Below, one piece after another: positions 1 through 12,158 of a stretch of 64,000 nt of DNA. The notes below the pieces were generated by a model, which had not been told where the DNA came from, did no database searches, and saw only the letters and a list, made by a program, of their open reading frames with translations. The stretch covers positions 8,054,001-8,118,000 of the forward strand of contig JAJFZO010000230.1 of NCBI GenBank assembly GCA_021397835.1, written 5' to 3'. Within the stretch, counting starts at the first letter, position 1, and every line of letters starts with the position of its first letter. The DNA is from Moringa oleifera (taxonomy: Eukaryota > Streptophyta > Magnoliopsida > Brassicales > Moringaceae). A program made the position numbers and the translations under genes.

Positions 1-626
1 TAAAAAAAGTGATATGGCACTATTGTTTTTGTTTGAATTGGTGTTATGCTTGGTTCGTGACAACCTAAAGGGCAGTATACTTCAATATTAAGTCTAATTT
101 GTCTTCAGCTTTTGTCATTTAGCGTTGGTAAAGATAACCTCTGTTCTCTCTTTTGCTATGCATGTTATATTTCTTAATGGGTTTTATGTAATTTTTTGTA
201 TGGGGAAGAACAAAAGTTTGCTCCTTGTGGAGTTTTTGGTATGAAATTTGTGGTAATTAACTCTTTGGAGGATTAAGATAAACTAACTAATTTGGTGTCA
301 TTCTTCTTATAAAAGTAGAATTTGCTTAGACTTATAGATCATAAAGGGGAATGTAGAGAATGAGCTTCAATGCTACAAAATTGATCTGTGTTATCTAGCA
401 ACCAAATCTTGTGGGATGCTATTCTTCAAAAAAGTTGTATGAAGTCTCCAAAGATACTGACTAGAGGGTCTTATTTCACATTTGATTTAATAGTCTTGCC
501 AATTACTCTTTTTCTAACAGGAGTCCAATTTATTGTTAATTGCAAAAGGTTATGTTATTGAAGATGATATTAAACTTCATGTAAAGTTTTTAATATATGT
601 TGCCAATAATCATCTCATGATCACAG
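1..626 (+). other. Probable intron of the symplekin-like gene
   Basis: No symplekin-like peptide could be read in this stretch in any frame. It is T-rich and ends in a CAG acceptor at 624-626, as expected for an intron whose donor lies upstream of the window. A small missed exon cannot be excluded. Confidence 0.5.
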
Positions 627-3516
627 GTTTTGCCTATTTTCCCTCAGCTTGTCAACCTTCCATTAGACAAGTTCCAGATGGCACTCGCTCACATTCTGCA
701 GGTATGTGAATGCCCTGAGAATTTTCTAAGTTAGGCCAAATTGTATATGCTTCTTTATCATGACTAATCTTTGATGACAATGGATTGGGTTTGCTTCTCT
801 CTTTCCGATGTCGGTTGTCAGGATATTCAGGATTCACATGTGTCTACTGACATTAGTCGGTTTCATATTCCTGTGTTCTTTTCTATTATTTCTGTTGAAA
901 CCGAAGGGAGTATACTGATTCTTGAGATTGCTATGTAGAGTTACGGCAGAGTTTAGAGTTAAGAAAATATATTAGCAATGAGCGAACTTTTGAAGAATAC
1001 GTATAAAAATAGTATGCTTTGGCTGGACAAGGGTCTCTGATTCTATTTGTAAACTATCATTCATATCTTAGAAATCATTGTTAGTTGTGTTGATCAACCA
1101 TACTCTAAAATGAATAAAGTTTTTATTTCATTTTGTGCTGCTGGAGTTCTGTGACCAGCGTTTTATATAATTTATGTATGCATTCCTCTATTTTCTATTA
1201 CTTTCTGAGGTTGAGCTTACATTTTTAAGTACATTCTTTGGTAATTTCTTACTATGTTGTTCAAGCCGAAATGCTAGTTTAGAAGGATATGAAGTATACC
1301 TTTCGAATGGGTTATTATGGCATCAGAAGTTGCTAAGATTTCATTACTGTCTGTGGCAGGGTTCTGCCCATACAGGTCCAGCTTTAACACCTGCAGAAGT
1401 ACTGGTTGCTATCCATGATATTGTTCCTGAGAAAGATAGCCTTCCACTGAAAAAGGTAGGTCTTGTAACTTCTAAATTGATGTTCTGTTCATTTCAGCAA
1501 AGTCTCAGTTTCTACATAGGCAATTGCCTGTAGTCATGATCTTCCATAACTAGCTTTGTCCTAATATCCCATTAATGGGAAGTGATCATATCTGAAGTCC
1601 ATCTCAACTAACTAATGTGGAAAAGTATGCAGTTGTGGGGTAGGTTTTCCTATGGTAGGTTGACCCAGTGTAACAAAAAAATAAAAATAAAAAAAAAATC
1701 ATAACTTCAGTTATCAAGGGTAGGATATGTGGCCCTTTTGCCATTCAGGCCTATCAACATGGATTTTATCTGTTAGGGTCTAGCAGGCTACTTTCCCCCT
1801 TCAATTACCTGGACCATTCTTTTGGTGCCTTTATTTCCTCCGAAAAAGAGTATTTATTTTGACCCTTCTATTACACCATCTTGTGGAATCTTCCTCATTT
1901 CATGGCCTTCTGTTAGTGAATCTGATCACCACCCCCCCCCCCCAAAAAAAAAAAGAGCTTCTGTCATTGAAGGAGTGCATTGGATATGCAATTATTTAAC
2001 TATTCTGTTATCTCCACATACTTACATCCCCAAATTTGTTGGTAGCTGAGATTATAGATCACTGATTGAGCCTGCAAGCACCTTTTTCGTGGATTTGTGT
2101 TCCCTCATCAATTGGCAATCTTTGACAACAGATTATGCAACTCAGTTTACCCATATGTATTGCATGGCTTTTCTAGTGCCTATCTGTTGCATGGATGGCT
2201 TTAAAGGGGCTTTTAGGTATTGCCATTTATTTTCTAGTCCATCTGCTTCCAGTAATCGTTTTTATGGTCTGTTTCATGTTTTCAGGTAACAGATGCATGC
2301 TCTGCGTGTTTTGAGCAAAGAACAGTTTTCACACAGCAGGTCTTGGCAAGGGCGTTGAACCAGATGGTATGTTAATCTTACTTGTATTTGTTAAGACGCT
2401 GTGTTGATTTTGTATAGTCATAGTGATTGCTTTCCATCTCAGGTTGATCAGACTCCTCTGCCTCTACTCTTCATGAGAACAGTAATTCAGGCAGTTGATG
2501 CGTTTCCTACACTGGTACATTGTATACTTTACTTGATCTGTCTTGGCCTCATCCATTGCCTCTTCAGCAAAATTTCTTTTAAGGACATTTGTTTTAGTTA
2601 AATAGGTCAAAGTGGAGCTCCATGTCATATATATATATATATGCGCTTGACCTGTGCACTCAGCAAATTTGTTTTACTCTTGCTTGTCTCTCTATGGTTG
2701 TGAATAAAATCATGGAATGATGTGGAGACTAATCAAAAAAATTCTCTGAACCTTGCTCAGGTCGATTTTGTTATGGAAATACTCTCCAAACTTGTGATTA
2801 AACAGGTGAGCTGGCTGAGCTTGTAGTCTGTGGTTTTGAACTTCAAATATAAAAACTGTATGATGATAATGGCTTTATTTGGCTTCATGAGCTTACGCTG
2901 TGAGAGCTAGGACAAGAGAACAACTGACTTTCTGCATATTTCTGAGTTGCAGGTGTGGAGATTACCTAAGTTGTGGGTTGGATTCTTGAAATGTGTTTCG
3001 CAGACACAACCACATTCTTTCCCGGTATTGTTACAGGTATTAAATATTCTACTGCATGTGGAGTAGCTTAGTTACTATGGTATTTTCAGTTTCAGAACTC
3101 TTCCTATTTGTCGATTGCAGTTACCGCCTCCACAGCTCGAAAGCGCTCTGAACAAATATGCTAACCTCAGAGGTCCCCTAGCCGCTTACACCAGCCAATC
3201 AAGTATTAAAGCTTCAGTACCGAGGTACAATTTTACTATGATCTGATTGATCACCCATTGAAGAAACCTTTCAGATCCTTGCTTTCTTATTCCCTTACGT
3301 GTAATTGTCTGTTTATATATCCTTTTCAGGGAGTTTTCACCTGTGGTATTGCCCCTGATTTCCGTGTTCACATTGTCTCATTGTGTTTACTGATTTTTTG
3401 GCAGATCGATACTTGCATTACTTGGTCTCGTGAGTGAATCACACTTACAACAACATATCTCCCCATTGCAGCCTTCAGATTCAAGTTCTTCAGTTCACGG
3501 AGCGACTTTAACGTGA
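627..3516 (+). CDS. ESP4: Symplekin / ESP4-like protein, C-terminal part (gene continues upstream of window)
   Basis: Eight exons that join in frame: 627-701, 1360-1455, 2286-2366, 2443-2514, 2761-2805, 2953-3036, 3121-3224 and 3405-3516, ending in TGA. All introns between them are GT-AG. They give 222 residues of a symplekin C-terminal domain, recognisable from segments such as [31 protein letters not shown] and [16 protein letters not shown]. Symplekin is the scaffold of the cleavage and polyadenylation machinery in the nucleus, bridging CPSF and CstF; the Arabidopsis homologue ESP4 acts in mRNA 3'-end formation and RNA silencing. The first exon found begins inside the domain after a good CAG acceptor, so the N-terminal HEAT-repeat part lies before the window. 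I see no lesion in the part present. The gene converges on the IRX9H-like gene. Family assignment is firm; orthology to ESP4 is inferred. Confidence 0.93.
1930..1954. repeat. Adjacent poly-C and poly-A runs in symplekin intron
   Basis: A run of about 13 C is followed directly by about 11 A, within the 1456-2285 intron. It is low-complexity sequence, also liable to read-length error. Confidence 0.8.
2628..2642. repeat. (AT)n microsatellite in symplekin intron
   Basis: A short alternating AT run inside the intron between exons 2443-2514 and 2761-2805. No function is indicated. Confidence 0.85.
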
Positions 3517-5413
3517 CAATTTTAGGAAATTATATAGTGACTACCCTGTATATATCTTCTCCCAGGACAATCATGAGGTTGGTCTCCATATGATAGTTCC
3601 GCCTGCTGGAAAAACAGATATTGGTCAAAGATATTACAGCTGATGCAATGTCTCCCTACTGGCCAATGGACCCAGAAGACTAGGAATCACCATCCACAAG
3701 AAATTTATTGTCTCTTCAGCCGCTCTCTAGGAATTTTGTACCATAGTTGCAACTTTGGTGTCGATTCTTTTGATACATTTATTCTTCAACCCCTGCCGGT
3801 TCTGTCATGCTTAATTGGCATGTCTGATGTGGGGTTGGTAGCTGCATGGAAACAGAAAGCTAAGTCACCCGCAGTTGCTCTGTTTTGTATTAAGGAAAGC
3901 TTAGTGGTTTTTCAACTGAACAGTGCTGCAATTCCTTGTAGCTGCAAGGAACGGGTTCTAAAGTGAAGATTGAATTAGGAGCTATGTATCCAAGCCTCTC
4001 CACATAACAGCTGATTCAGCCCTCTGTGGTGCCAAATGTTAATATCCACTAGTTCATCAATATGTGATTTTGTTGCCAGGCCACTTCTTGGTTTGGTTCT
4101 TAATTTAAGTGAAATGAAAAGCAATAACCAGTTCCTTCCTGCCTTAAGCTGCACCTGCACCCTTTAGGTGTATCTCCATGAACTGAATCATAAGAATGTG
4201 CAGTTCATTTTGGAGCGCTTCCAATTCATTGAAGAACTAACAGCCAATTATGTCTATAAGGGCTTCTCATCAATTCCATCTCCCTATTCCATTTTAAAGT
4301 CTGCCACACAGGAGTCTGGTAGTTTAGCTGTAGGTCGCTAATCAGACTCACCAACTGCTCTGCTCAGAAGCATGGCTGCCAGACTGAATTAAGAACCTGA
4401 AACAGCTTTACACACTGAATGAAGAATACTATGGTATCATTCATGTAAAGGAGTTGATTAGCACAAAAACAGTTATTTAGTTCCATGGCATAAAAGAAGG
4501 ATCAAAAACTGGAATTAATGAATGTTTCCAAACCAGGGAGCTTTACTGCCTCACATTGAAAGTAAAATGAGCTCAATTGCAGAATACCTGAGGGATAAGT
4601 CAAAAAAGACTTGATAAACTCCTGGACAAGTTGCATTTTACTTTAACTTATACAAAATCCTGCACTGCATGCGATGGTGGATTCACATATACCCCACATT
4701 GAGTGCCTGCTACTTGAGAGGCATGCCCCAGAACTGACCAACCAACTGTCCCCCTTCCCAATCATCCACCATGTCTACCTGATTCACACGCCATCCTGCT
4801 CCCCTCCAACAATACGAAAACCCCTTCTCCCCCAGAGAAAAAGAATGCACGACAGTACCAGAACTCTACAACAAAACAAGCTCCCGATTCCAAGAAAGAA
4901 TATCATGCAAAGAAAAATCTACAACAAAAGTCATCAGTTCTGTATTCATCTGTGTTTCTGTCATTTTGAGCTGAGTATATGGTGAGACTTAATTCTGCGC
5001 ATAGCAACTGAAGCAATAATCTACCCGAACAGGAAGATCCACCATCATGAAGCACAGTCCATATAGACACCTATGTAAAGCATATAACGAATGAGTCATA
5101 ATTTATTTACAAAAATTTAAAAGATATGCAAGTCGACACAAGATTTAAAAACAATATTCCAAGGCTCAAATAAGCAAAGAGAAAAATATTAACTGATATA
5201 ATCGCTTAAAAACAGAAATGCAAATATTCCTTTTTTCAATTCTATAAGAAAGACGGTTAAGAAAAAGTATTCAGTCTTCCTGGTTTATGATTTTCGGAAG
5301 CCACTCTGAACATGGTTGACAATTGCAAATTCTGAAAATTCAAAGTTGCAAATGTAAAATCATACCAGTCCAAGGCTCCTGGCATCTTAAATTTGCAGGC
5401 AGGTTGAATTTCA
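3517..5413. other. Convergent intergenic region (3' UTRs of symplekin-like and IRX9H-like genes)
   Basis: No recognisable coding exon on either strand. The region should hold both 3' UTRs, as the flanking genes point towards each other. Open frames here (for example 3643-3966 and 4674-4985) have no family resemblance that I can see. The A-rich stretch near 5100-5230 is a plausible terminator zone for the minus-strand gene. Confidence 0.6.
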
Positions 5414-7803
5414 CTACTTAACAGGCAGGACAAAATCAAGGTTTTTCTGAAGTAGCCAGCCTTTGGGATAAGAAAGATTCTGCGCATCCAAATGGAGATG
5501 CCAGGTCAGTATCCTTGAACAACCAGGCGGTATGCTTTCCATTTGACTTTCATCTTCCACCAGTTGTTCTATAAATGTAGTCTCCTGTGCAAAAACATAA
5601 TGTGCAACAACTGACAAAACTGCATGCAAAATCTAAATACATGAGAACTTTAACATGATATTGCAAGTGAATATATAGAACAGTTTGACGTATACTTGAA
5701 AACCCTCCTTCACCGTGTCCAACTGCCGAATTGGGTTTGAGAAAGGGCGTCGCCATCTCTTTGGATCCCACAAAATAGTGCTATTGAAAGCAAATCCTGA
5801 CATGTCAACGTGAAACCTACGGAGTCTTTTACTTTTCTCATTTGTGTGCCATCCAATTACTTGACTTCCATTACACACTGGACCTTCCACGATAGCCTTG
5901 TTTTTGCTCGACGCAAGCATGGCTACAGGCCAAGTACCAAAACGGCTACACCAGAGGTAGAGAAGTATTAGGAATTTGCATAAGCAAGCAGAGGTTGAAG
6001 AGGACACAATACCAAAACATATATTTGGTGTTCAAGAAATATCTGGTCATGTACAAAAAAAAAAAAAAATCAGGCTAAGAAGCATGCAACTTCATTTACC
6101 TTCCAAGGCAACAAAAAGTTTAAAGAGATAACCTTAATCTACAATTCACAGAAAGCAGATGAATGACATTTCATAAGCAGCTAGAGCCATGATACGATAA
6201 AGGAAAGGGCAGGAGATGGGATTAAACAAGGAAAATTTAAATGGGAGAAAAAAAAAATCCTAACCAAACAAATCATGATGAATGCTCTGTACACATGTAA
6301 AACCCATAGGAATTGATGAAAGCTCTGTTTGCATGTAAAATCCATAGGAATTGAACCTAAATTGAGTGCAAGCTGCTGCCACCTAAGAGGCGAAATGAAA
6401 GAGAGGAAGCGAGCAGAGCTAAGGAAGCAACACAATTCCATTAGTTTTAAAGTCTTAACTACAAATGTCGAGCTCAGATTTATTTGGCAACAGAACTAAG
6501 CACTAGCTCACATTCAGAATGCAGTCTTGGACACAATGCTACCCATTGTCTACCAGCAGCCAGCTGTTCCCAAATAGCAAGAAGAACCCAGTTGCATGAG
6601 TAAAGAACTTACATTAACTTCAATAAAAATAATGATGAAGAACAGTGAAAAGAAGTAAAACTAGTAGATTACTAAAAACAAATTCAATGAAATCTACCAG
6701 CAAAAGGCAAGTGTAGTTCACACTGGGAGATTACAAGCGCTAATGAATTCTTGGTGGTTGGACTTTATGATAACAAACAGAAAATTCAAAAGCAAATGCA
6801 TAACATTCGGTCCCTACATTTTCTAGTATCCATTTCTATAAACACCAACCAATCAAAACAGAACTCCTTATCTATCAGTAGAGATGTATCTAACTCTTAA
6901 AATCAGAGAAGTCACACCACATAACAATGAAAGCAGCAAGTTATTGTTCCATAATACACTACATCTCAATTACCTGATTTGCCTCAAGCTCTCAAACAAT
7001 TCAAGGGAGTATATGTTATCATCATCCGCAAAGTACACGATTCCGTCGAGCCTATGCAGCTCAATGTGCTCCAAGGCCGTGTTCCTCTGGTAAACACCCC
7101 TGTCCTTTATGTTGGTCAAATTCTTATTGCAAACTAGGTGCCTATACATAACCCCCGTCTTCCTCAGTATTTCGGCTGTCTCAAAAGATGCAGCATTGGC
7201 CTCCACCACTATCCACAGCAGCGGAGACTGCACCAGCCTCAGTACCTGCCCTAGCCTGTTCAAATAATATGCCTGCATCGCCCGGTTATAAGTCGGCGTC
7301 ACCACGATTATATGCTTCCTCGGCACGTAGTCGAACCTCGAGGAGATCTGGTCCACTCGTGTGCTAACCCCGAAACTCACCGTATCCAGTATAAATTCCT
7401 CGCGCTTGACATTGACATCGGCTCTTTCCTCATCCAATTGCACGTTGACATGTAGCGGCTTGATCTCGAAGGAGAAGTCGTGGTTGCGCACGTCCTCCAC
7501 ATGTCCAAACGGTGTCATCCCTAAGAGGAAACCCAAAATGAAGAACAGCAAGCAACGGCCAAAGGGCCGGCGCCATCCCCCTTTCCGCGAGCTTTTGGGC
7601 AGAAAGACAGTGGCGATGACTCGGCGGAGCACGGAGGTGAAAAATGACGGTAAATGTGATGAGTAGTATTTACTGTTACCGCTATTGTTACTACCGTTGG
7701 GTATAAGCTTGTGAGATGGTGAGGAGACTGACGATGGTGCGCCGTCGTTCTGGTACTGACGGTCGTGATAAGCTGGCGAGAGCGTCCGACGGATCGAGGC
7801 CAT
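5414..7803 (-). CDS. IRX9H: GT43 glycosyltransferase, IRX9H-type (probable beta-1,4-xylosyltransferase)
   Basis: Three exons on the minus strand: 7803-6974, 5945-5696 and 5584-5414, with GT-AG introns, giving 416 residues. The start [10 protein letters not shown] is the typical N-terminus of IRX9H/I9H proteins; upstream in-frame codons hold no ATG. A single membrane anchor lies at about residues 83-99 ([10 protein letters not shown]), so this is a type II Golgi protein. The GT43 domain follows, with [14 protein letters not shown], the DDD metal-binding motif at residues 260-262 in [10 protein letters not shown], and the C-terminal block [16 protein letters not shown]. Family members take part in xylan backbone synthesis in the Golgi; in Arabidopsis IRX9H acts with IRX14H/IRX10-type partners. 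IRX14 itself is a poorer match. No defect is visible. The 1 kb first intron contains a 38-bp direct repeat. Confidence 0.94.
6277..6352. repeat. 38-bp tandem duplication in IRX9H-like intron 1
   Basis: Copies 6277-6314 and 6315-6352 are adjacent and nearly identical. Both begin GATGAA.GCTCTGT and end CCATAGGAATT, with a few substitutions in the middle. It lies wholly within the first intron. Confidence 0.85.
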
Positions 7804-8056
7804 CCAATTAATTTGACTGGTCGTTCCCTTTGTATATCTTTCACATGATCGAATCAGTAGATCAGAGAACCAAACAGGCAAAAGATCAACACGAAACAAA
7901 CAGATTCGAAGGAAAATCTATGGAGTTCGCAGTGGCGAGTGTAGTAACTCTGCAGTTGACCAATTGAGAGAGAACTCAATTTTCTCTTAAATTCTTGCCT
8001 AAATTTAGGCCAGCTATTTACTATCTTCCCTTTAATTCTAGATTTTGTTACATATT

Positions 8057-8092
<36 letters not shown>

Positions 8093-9001
8093 GCTAAGAT
8101 CCAGAGGAAGGTCTTGGCCCTCGGCAGAGGGGGGAAACCCTTTACTGCGAGGTGAGTAAGTGTTGGAGGAAGGCGGGTGCGCATTACGCACCAACTGGAC
8201 AGAGAGGACTTCGTTTATTATTGGCTCTAAGCTACACGTTTGTGAGCCAATGCCAGTTCGGCTGGCGGTGACACTTGGCATGTCCTCATGAAAGTGCACG
8301 CTGCTCCCATTTTTTCTTTCGTATCCTTGTCAGGTAATTCTGTAGTGTTGCTTAGCCTAACTGACCTAATTATCCCGTAAAAGCTGAACCAATGATTGAA
8401 TGATAACTACCCTGTGTTTGTTTGCGTATAAAACTATCCCATAAAAGTTTCCTTTAATACTCGTAGCCAAAAACCCTTAATTTAAAAGGATCATCTAGCA
8501 ACCAACAGTAGTCATATTATAACCAACTTCTATGTATGATTTGGTGAAAATCTTTCCACATAGCTTATCCTATATCAACCTGTTACATATGGAAAAAGTC
8601 TGTTTGCTTCCATATGGTCACTAAGGCACAATATGTCAAGCTTGAAGCAAAAAAACAAAACCCCGCTAGAAACTTTTTGCCTCCGGCTTCAAATTGATTT
8701 CATCAAATTCACAAAATGAGGAAAAAGTTGTTTCTAAATATCTGAAATGAAGACCACTTTATGTCAGAGTTCATGTGACATAATCTCTGTATATTAGAAA
8801 TGTACAAAAAAGGGACAGCTAGAGTATTTGTTTTTGCAGGGTCAGATAGTTTTAATATAATACGCAAATAAATATGGCAAGCTTCAAAAAACAATTGATA
8901 TGCAGCGGGCCTTCTTCCCATAAGAGGAAACAAAGATGTCAATTGATGCATTATTCAACTACAAGCGTTTGAAATGATTAGATTAATAATGAGAAGTTCG
9001 T
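7804..9001. other. Upstream region of the IRX9H-like gene
   Basis: Contains the 5' UTR and promoter of the minus-strand IRX9H-like gene and, further out, the 3' flank of the pyrophosphatase pseudogene. No coding exon was recognised. A GA/CT microsatellite lies about 255 bases upstream of the start codon. Confidence 0.6.
8059..8090. repeat. (GA)n microsatellite upstream of IRX9H-like gene
   Basis: About 16 GA units. On the coding strand of the adjacent gene it reads as a CT tract, a composition common in plant core promoters and 5' UTRs, so a regulatory role is possible but not shown. Confidence 0.9.
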
Positions 9002-12000
9002 TTAGACAAGAGAAAGATCACCAGCAGGTATAGATCTCTTTATTAGTTTTGGCCACTGACTCATTTGTCTCATTGATGACCTTCAAAGCATAGTCCTGTT
9101 TGCCATGTTAAAAAATTTCAGAAGTCAGAACAAATTATAGTCCTGTTTCTCATGGCATGTTAAAAAAATTTCGGGAAGTCAGAATAAATGTTATGAACAG
9201 AACAAAATAGTTGGACTAGTTTTAGGAGGATGCAAGTCTTAAAGTAATTGCATGGATTAGCATCATCAAGTCTCACAAACTCTGATGATGCTGACAAGTA
9301 TTACTGAGTGCGGCAATTAGAAAACAGGTAACAGTGAAGTAATCAGCAGGTTGAGTCTACCTTATTAGCTGCCATGTCGCCGAGACCAAACTTGTTAGCA
9401 GGTTTTCCATCTGGGATTTTATAATCTCTGAACCAGTCTCTAATGGCAATAAGAGCACCCTGCATATAATATGAAATCAAGCCAAATATCAGCTTAAGAC
9501 TGAGCCTTTTCAGTTATTAACAACAGCAAAACACTTTTAATTGATATAGAAACTAGATAATGTAGTTCAATCATTAATCTGCTTACAAATTCAAAGTTTT
9601 TCACAGTACCAACAACCTACTAGAAAATCATAAACAAATAGTGACGCACATGGAAAAAAAAAACAACTAGACAACAAATTTTCTATGCTTAAAATGTCTT
9701 TGTTATTCCCAAGGCAAGGAAAGATTTTTGAGAGAACCATTTTGTATGGTTACAGTCTTACAGATTCTTATAATACATAGAGTGCAATGCAGTGAGTTTG
9801 ACAGTATGACTTTGTGAGTAGAAAGATGAGGTATCTTTTGCCATTCTGTACTCTGAGCACAACCAGGAAGAACTAAAAGCTTAAGAGTAATGATTTCCAG
9901 AAGATGAATATGGCAAGCCCTTAACCTAAAACAAAGTTGTTATAGCTTTAGACATTATCAAACATTGAGCTAGAAATGATGGCACTTTTCCCCCTTATGA
10001 CCCAATCGATGCAAAGAAAACCAATTGAAGTCCTCAAAAAGTCAACGGCTTAAGGACTAGGGAACAGAAAGGAAAGCAACTCTCTAATTGTTTTCCAGCT
10101 CATCATCATACAAAACAGACTCAAACATAGCGAAAAGGATTTACAAGACCCCATTACACAGTCAATAGTTTCATAAGCTAATTGGTGAATCTTCTTAGCA
10201 AAAATGGGAGAAAATAGTAGGTGAAATAAGAATCAGGGTGGTTGATACCCCAGAGACTATGTTGATCGAAGATTCTTGTCCCTATTTGTTTAATTAGAGT
10301 GCAGCCAAGTTCTCCTAACCATAGCAACCCAAACTCATGTCAGAAATATACAGTGTCTAGATTCAAACTGATCCCAGAAGTTGTTACTTGTGTTAAAGAT
10401 ATTTCATTAAGATGAAAAATTTTTCTTCAACAAGGACGCATTAGAAAGGCAATAACAGAAACCTAGATATACCGGGAAATGCTTATTGACATCATCCACA
10501 TCATTTACAAATGAGCTTTAGGATCATCCAATGAGACTGCAACTATTTTCCAATCAAGCTCTCCCTCATCTACCATAGCCAAAGCAGCTAGTGGCTTGAC
10601 TTTGAGGATCTGCCCAATCTTTCCCCGTCCATATCCAATCTCAACGTCATCAACTGAAAATTTCTGAAAACAGCATAAGAATATATCTATTGTATTAAGT
10701 AGGCTTCACATTTACATAATTTAAACAAGGAAAGGACTACCGTACCTAGGTCATTATCTCCTAGTGCTCCTTCAACTTCTGAGTTAGCAAAAGATGGGTC
10801 TTCCCAGGTCTGAGGGAGCAATCCATAGTTCCAATGGATGTTGTAGCTAGCGAAGCAAATTTGAGAAACAACGAAAAACATGGTCAGAAATTTGTTCATG
10901 GATTTTGTTACCTGGTAGGTAAACAGTAACAATGAAATAGGCACAATATGATTTTCAGCATGTCATGGTAAACATTTTATTTGGTGCCTTGTTACAGTAG
11001 ATAATATGCCAATCAAACAGAATCTCTAGCCAATTCATCTAATGGGAATCACTACACTTGTCATGTAGTCATCTGTTCTTCCTTAAAACTTGTAGGATAC
11101 TTAAAAATTGATCACTCCAAAAAAGCAGCAAATATCATGATTATGCTTCTTTTTTCTTTTTCTTTTCTTTGGGAATGGAGAAAACTTACTGATAGTATTT
11201 AAGTTTTCCCTCCTTTGTATCTTGCTTTATTGGTGTGTATGGCTCATTCGTGGCAACCTCCATTTTAGCATTAGCATTTTAGGGATTTCCACAACAAAAT
11301 TAAATATTCCATTGCCCAAATGCAATGGTATATCATGCCAAGGAGAGACCTGCAGAATGAATACACAACAGTTAAATCATTAACACTGTTATTACTGATT
11401 GATTTACCATAGGACAGTAAGAGAGACTGATAATATTTGGTGAGGATCAACCCCTGAAGGAGAATCCTCATTGTCTTAGTAGTCCCATATAAGACATTAG
11501 ACAAGCAACAAGCTTAAACTCTTCACGTCAAAAGTCTCAAATCATACATCTTAAGAGTTCTCAATTAACTTATTAATATATTTGTTAAAAAAATACTGAC
11601 TGGACGATACGAACCCGATGGCCTATGAAACAAGTGGGCTATGCATAAACCATTTTGCTTATGAAAAACAGGAACTTCACATCTCGGTTACCAACTATCA
11701 CCATCGTCAAAATAACATTGACCCAGATCAGAAACACTAGCCAAAGAAATAAAGCAAGATAAATTGCCAGAGTAATAAATTCCAAGAGAACTATCACAGA
11801 GACCAACGACTGTCCATAACATATTACAGATAAAAGAGAGCTCTAAACTGAAAACCCAACAAAAAATTAGAGACAATGGAACACGGACCTATTTACCAGA
11901 TTGATCAACGAGGAAAAGCCTGCAATCGAACGTCTCCGGTTGGCCCTCTTCTTTGATTTGCAGAACTCCAGGATTATAGATAGCCCTGGTATTGTGGTAA

Positions 12001-12158
12001 CTCCTCTTGATTGATCCGTTGCTTAGACGAACAGACTTAAGATTAAAAGAACAGTCAGGCAAAAACGAAGACGTGAAATGGGTGATGTTGGCACAACGAA
12101 GTGCCCCTGCTGCAGCTATCATCACTCTAGCAGCACTTGAAACAGTAGCAATGGCCAT
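9002..12158 (-). pseudogene. Decayed plastid-type soluble inorganic pyrophosphatase (PPA6-like)
   Basis: Six exons can be placed: 12158-11889, 11349-11190, 10846-10746, 10653-10473, 9459-9361 and 9095-9002. They match family I plant pyrophosphatases of the plastid type (SPWHDIPL, NYGLLPQTWEDPS, LKVKPLAALAMVDEGELDWKIVAVSLDDPKAH, IRDWFRDYKIPDGKPAN). An Ala/Ser-rich N-terminus resembles a transit peptide. Intact members hydrolyse pyrophosphate to phosphate in the stroma. This copy has a TAG at the end of exon 1 (11891-11889) where Lys is expected, a frameshift in exon 2 near 11272-11282, a one-base loss in exon 4 near 10508 that makes TAA directly after DDPKAHL, and an extra base in exon 6 near 9046-9050. 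The metal-binding signature DNDPVDV reads DNDLVDD. Introns are kept, so it is a duplicated or inactivated gene and not a retrocopy. Multiple independent lesions make base-calling error unlikely. Confidence 0.9.
9091..9189. repeat. Duplicated intron/exon boundary inside the pyrophosphatase pseudogene
   Basis: 9091-9134 and 9138-9189 are imperfect direct copies (TAGTCCTGTTT...CATGTTAAAAAA.TTTC..GAAGTCAGAA). The first copy covers the acceptor of the last exon at 9095; the second lies in the intron, so the acceptor region is duplicated. Confidence 0.8.

Noticed and set aside
2063..2082. TGATTGAGCC resembles the 5' end of miR171
   Set aside because: Only the first ten bases match; it lies in a symplekin intron and has no partner arm.
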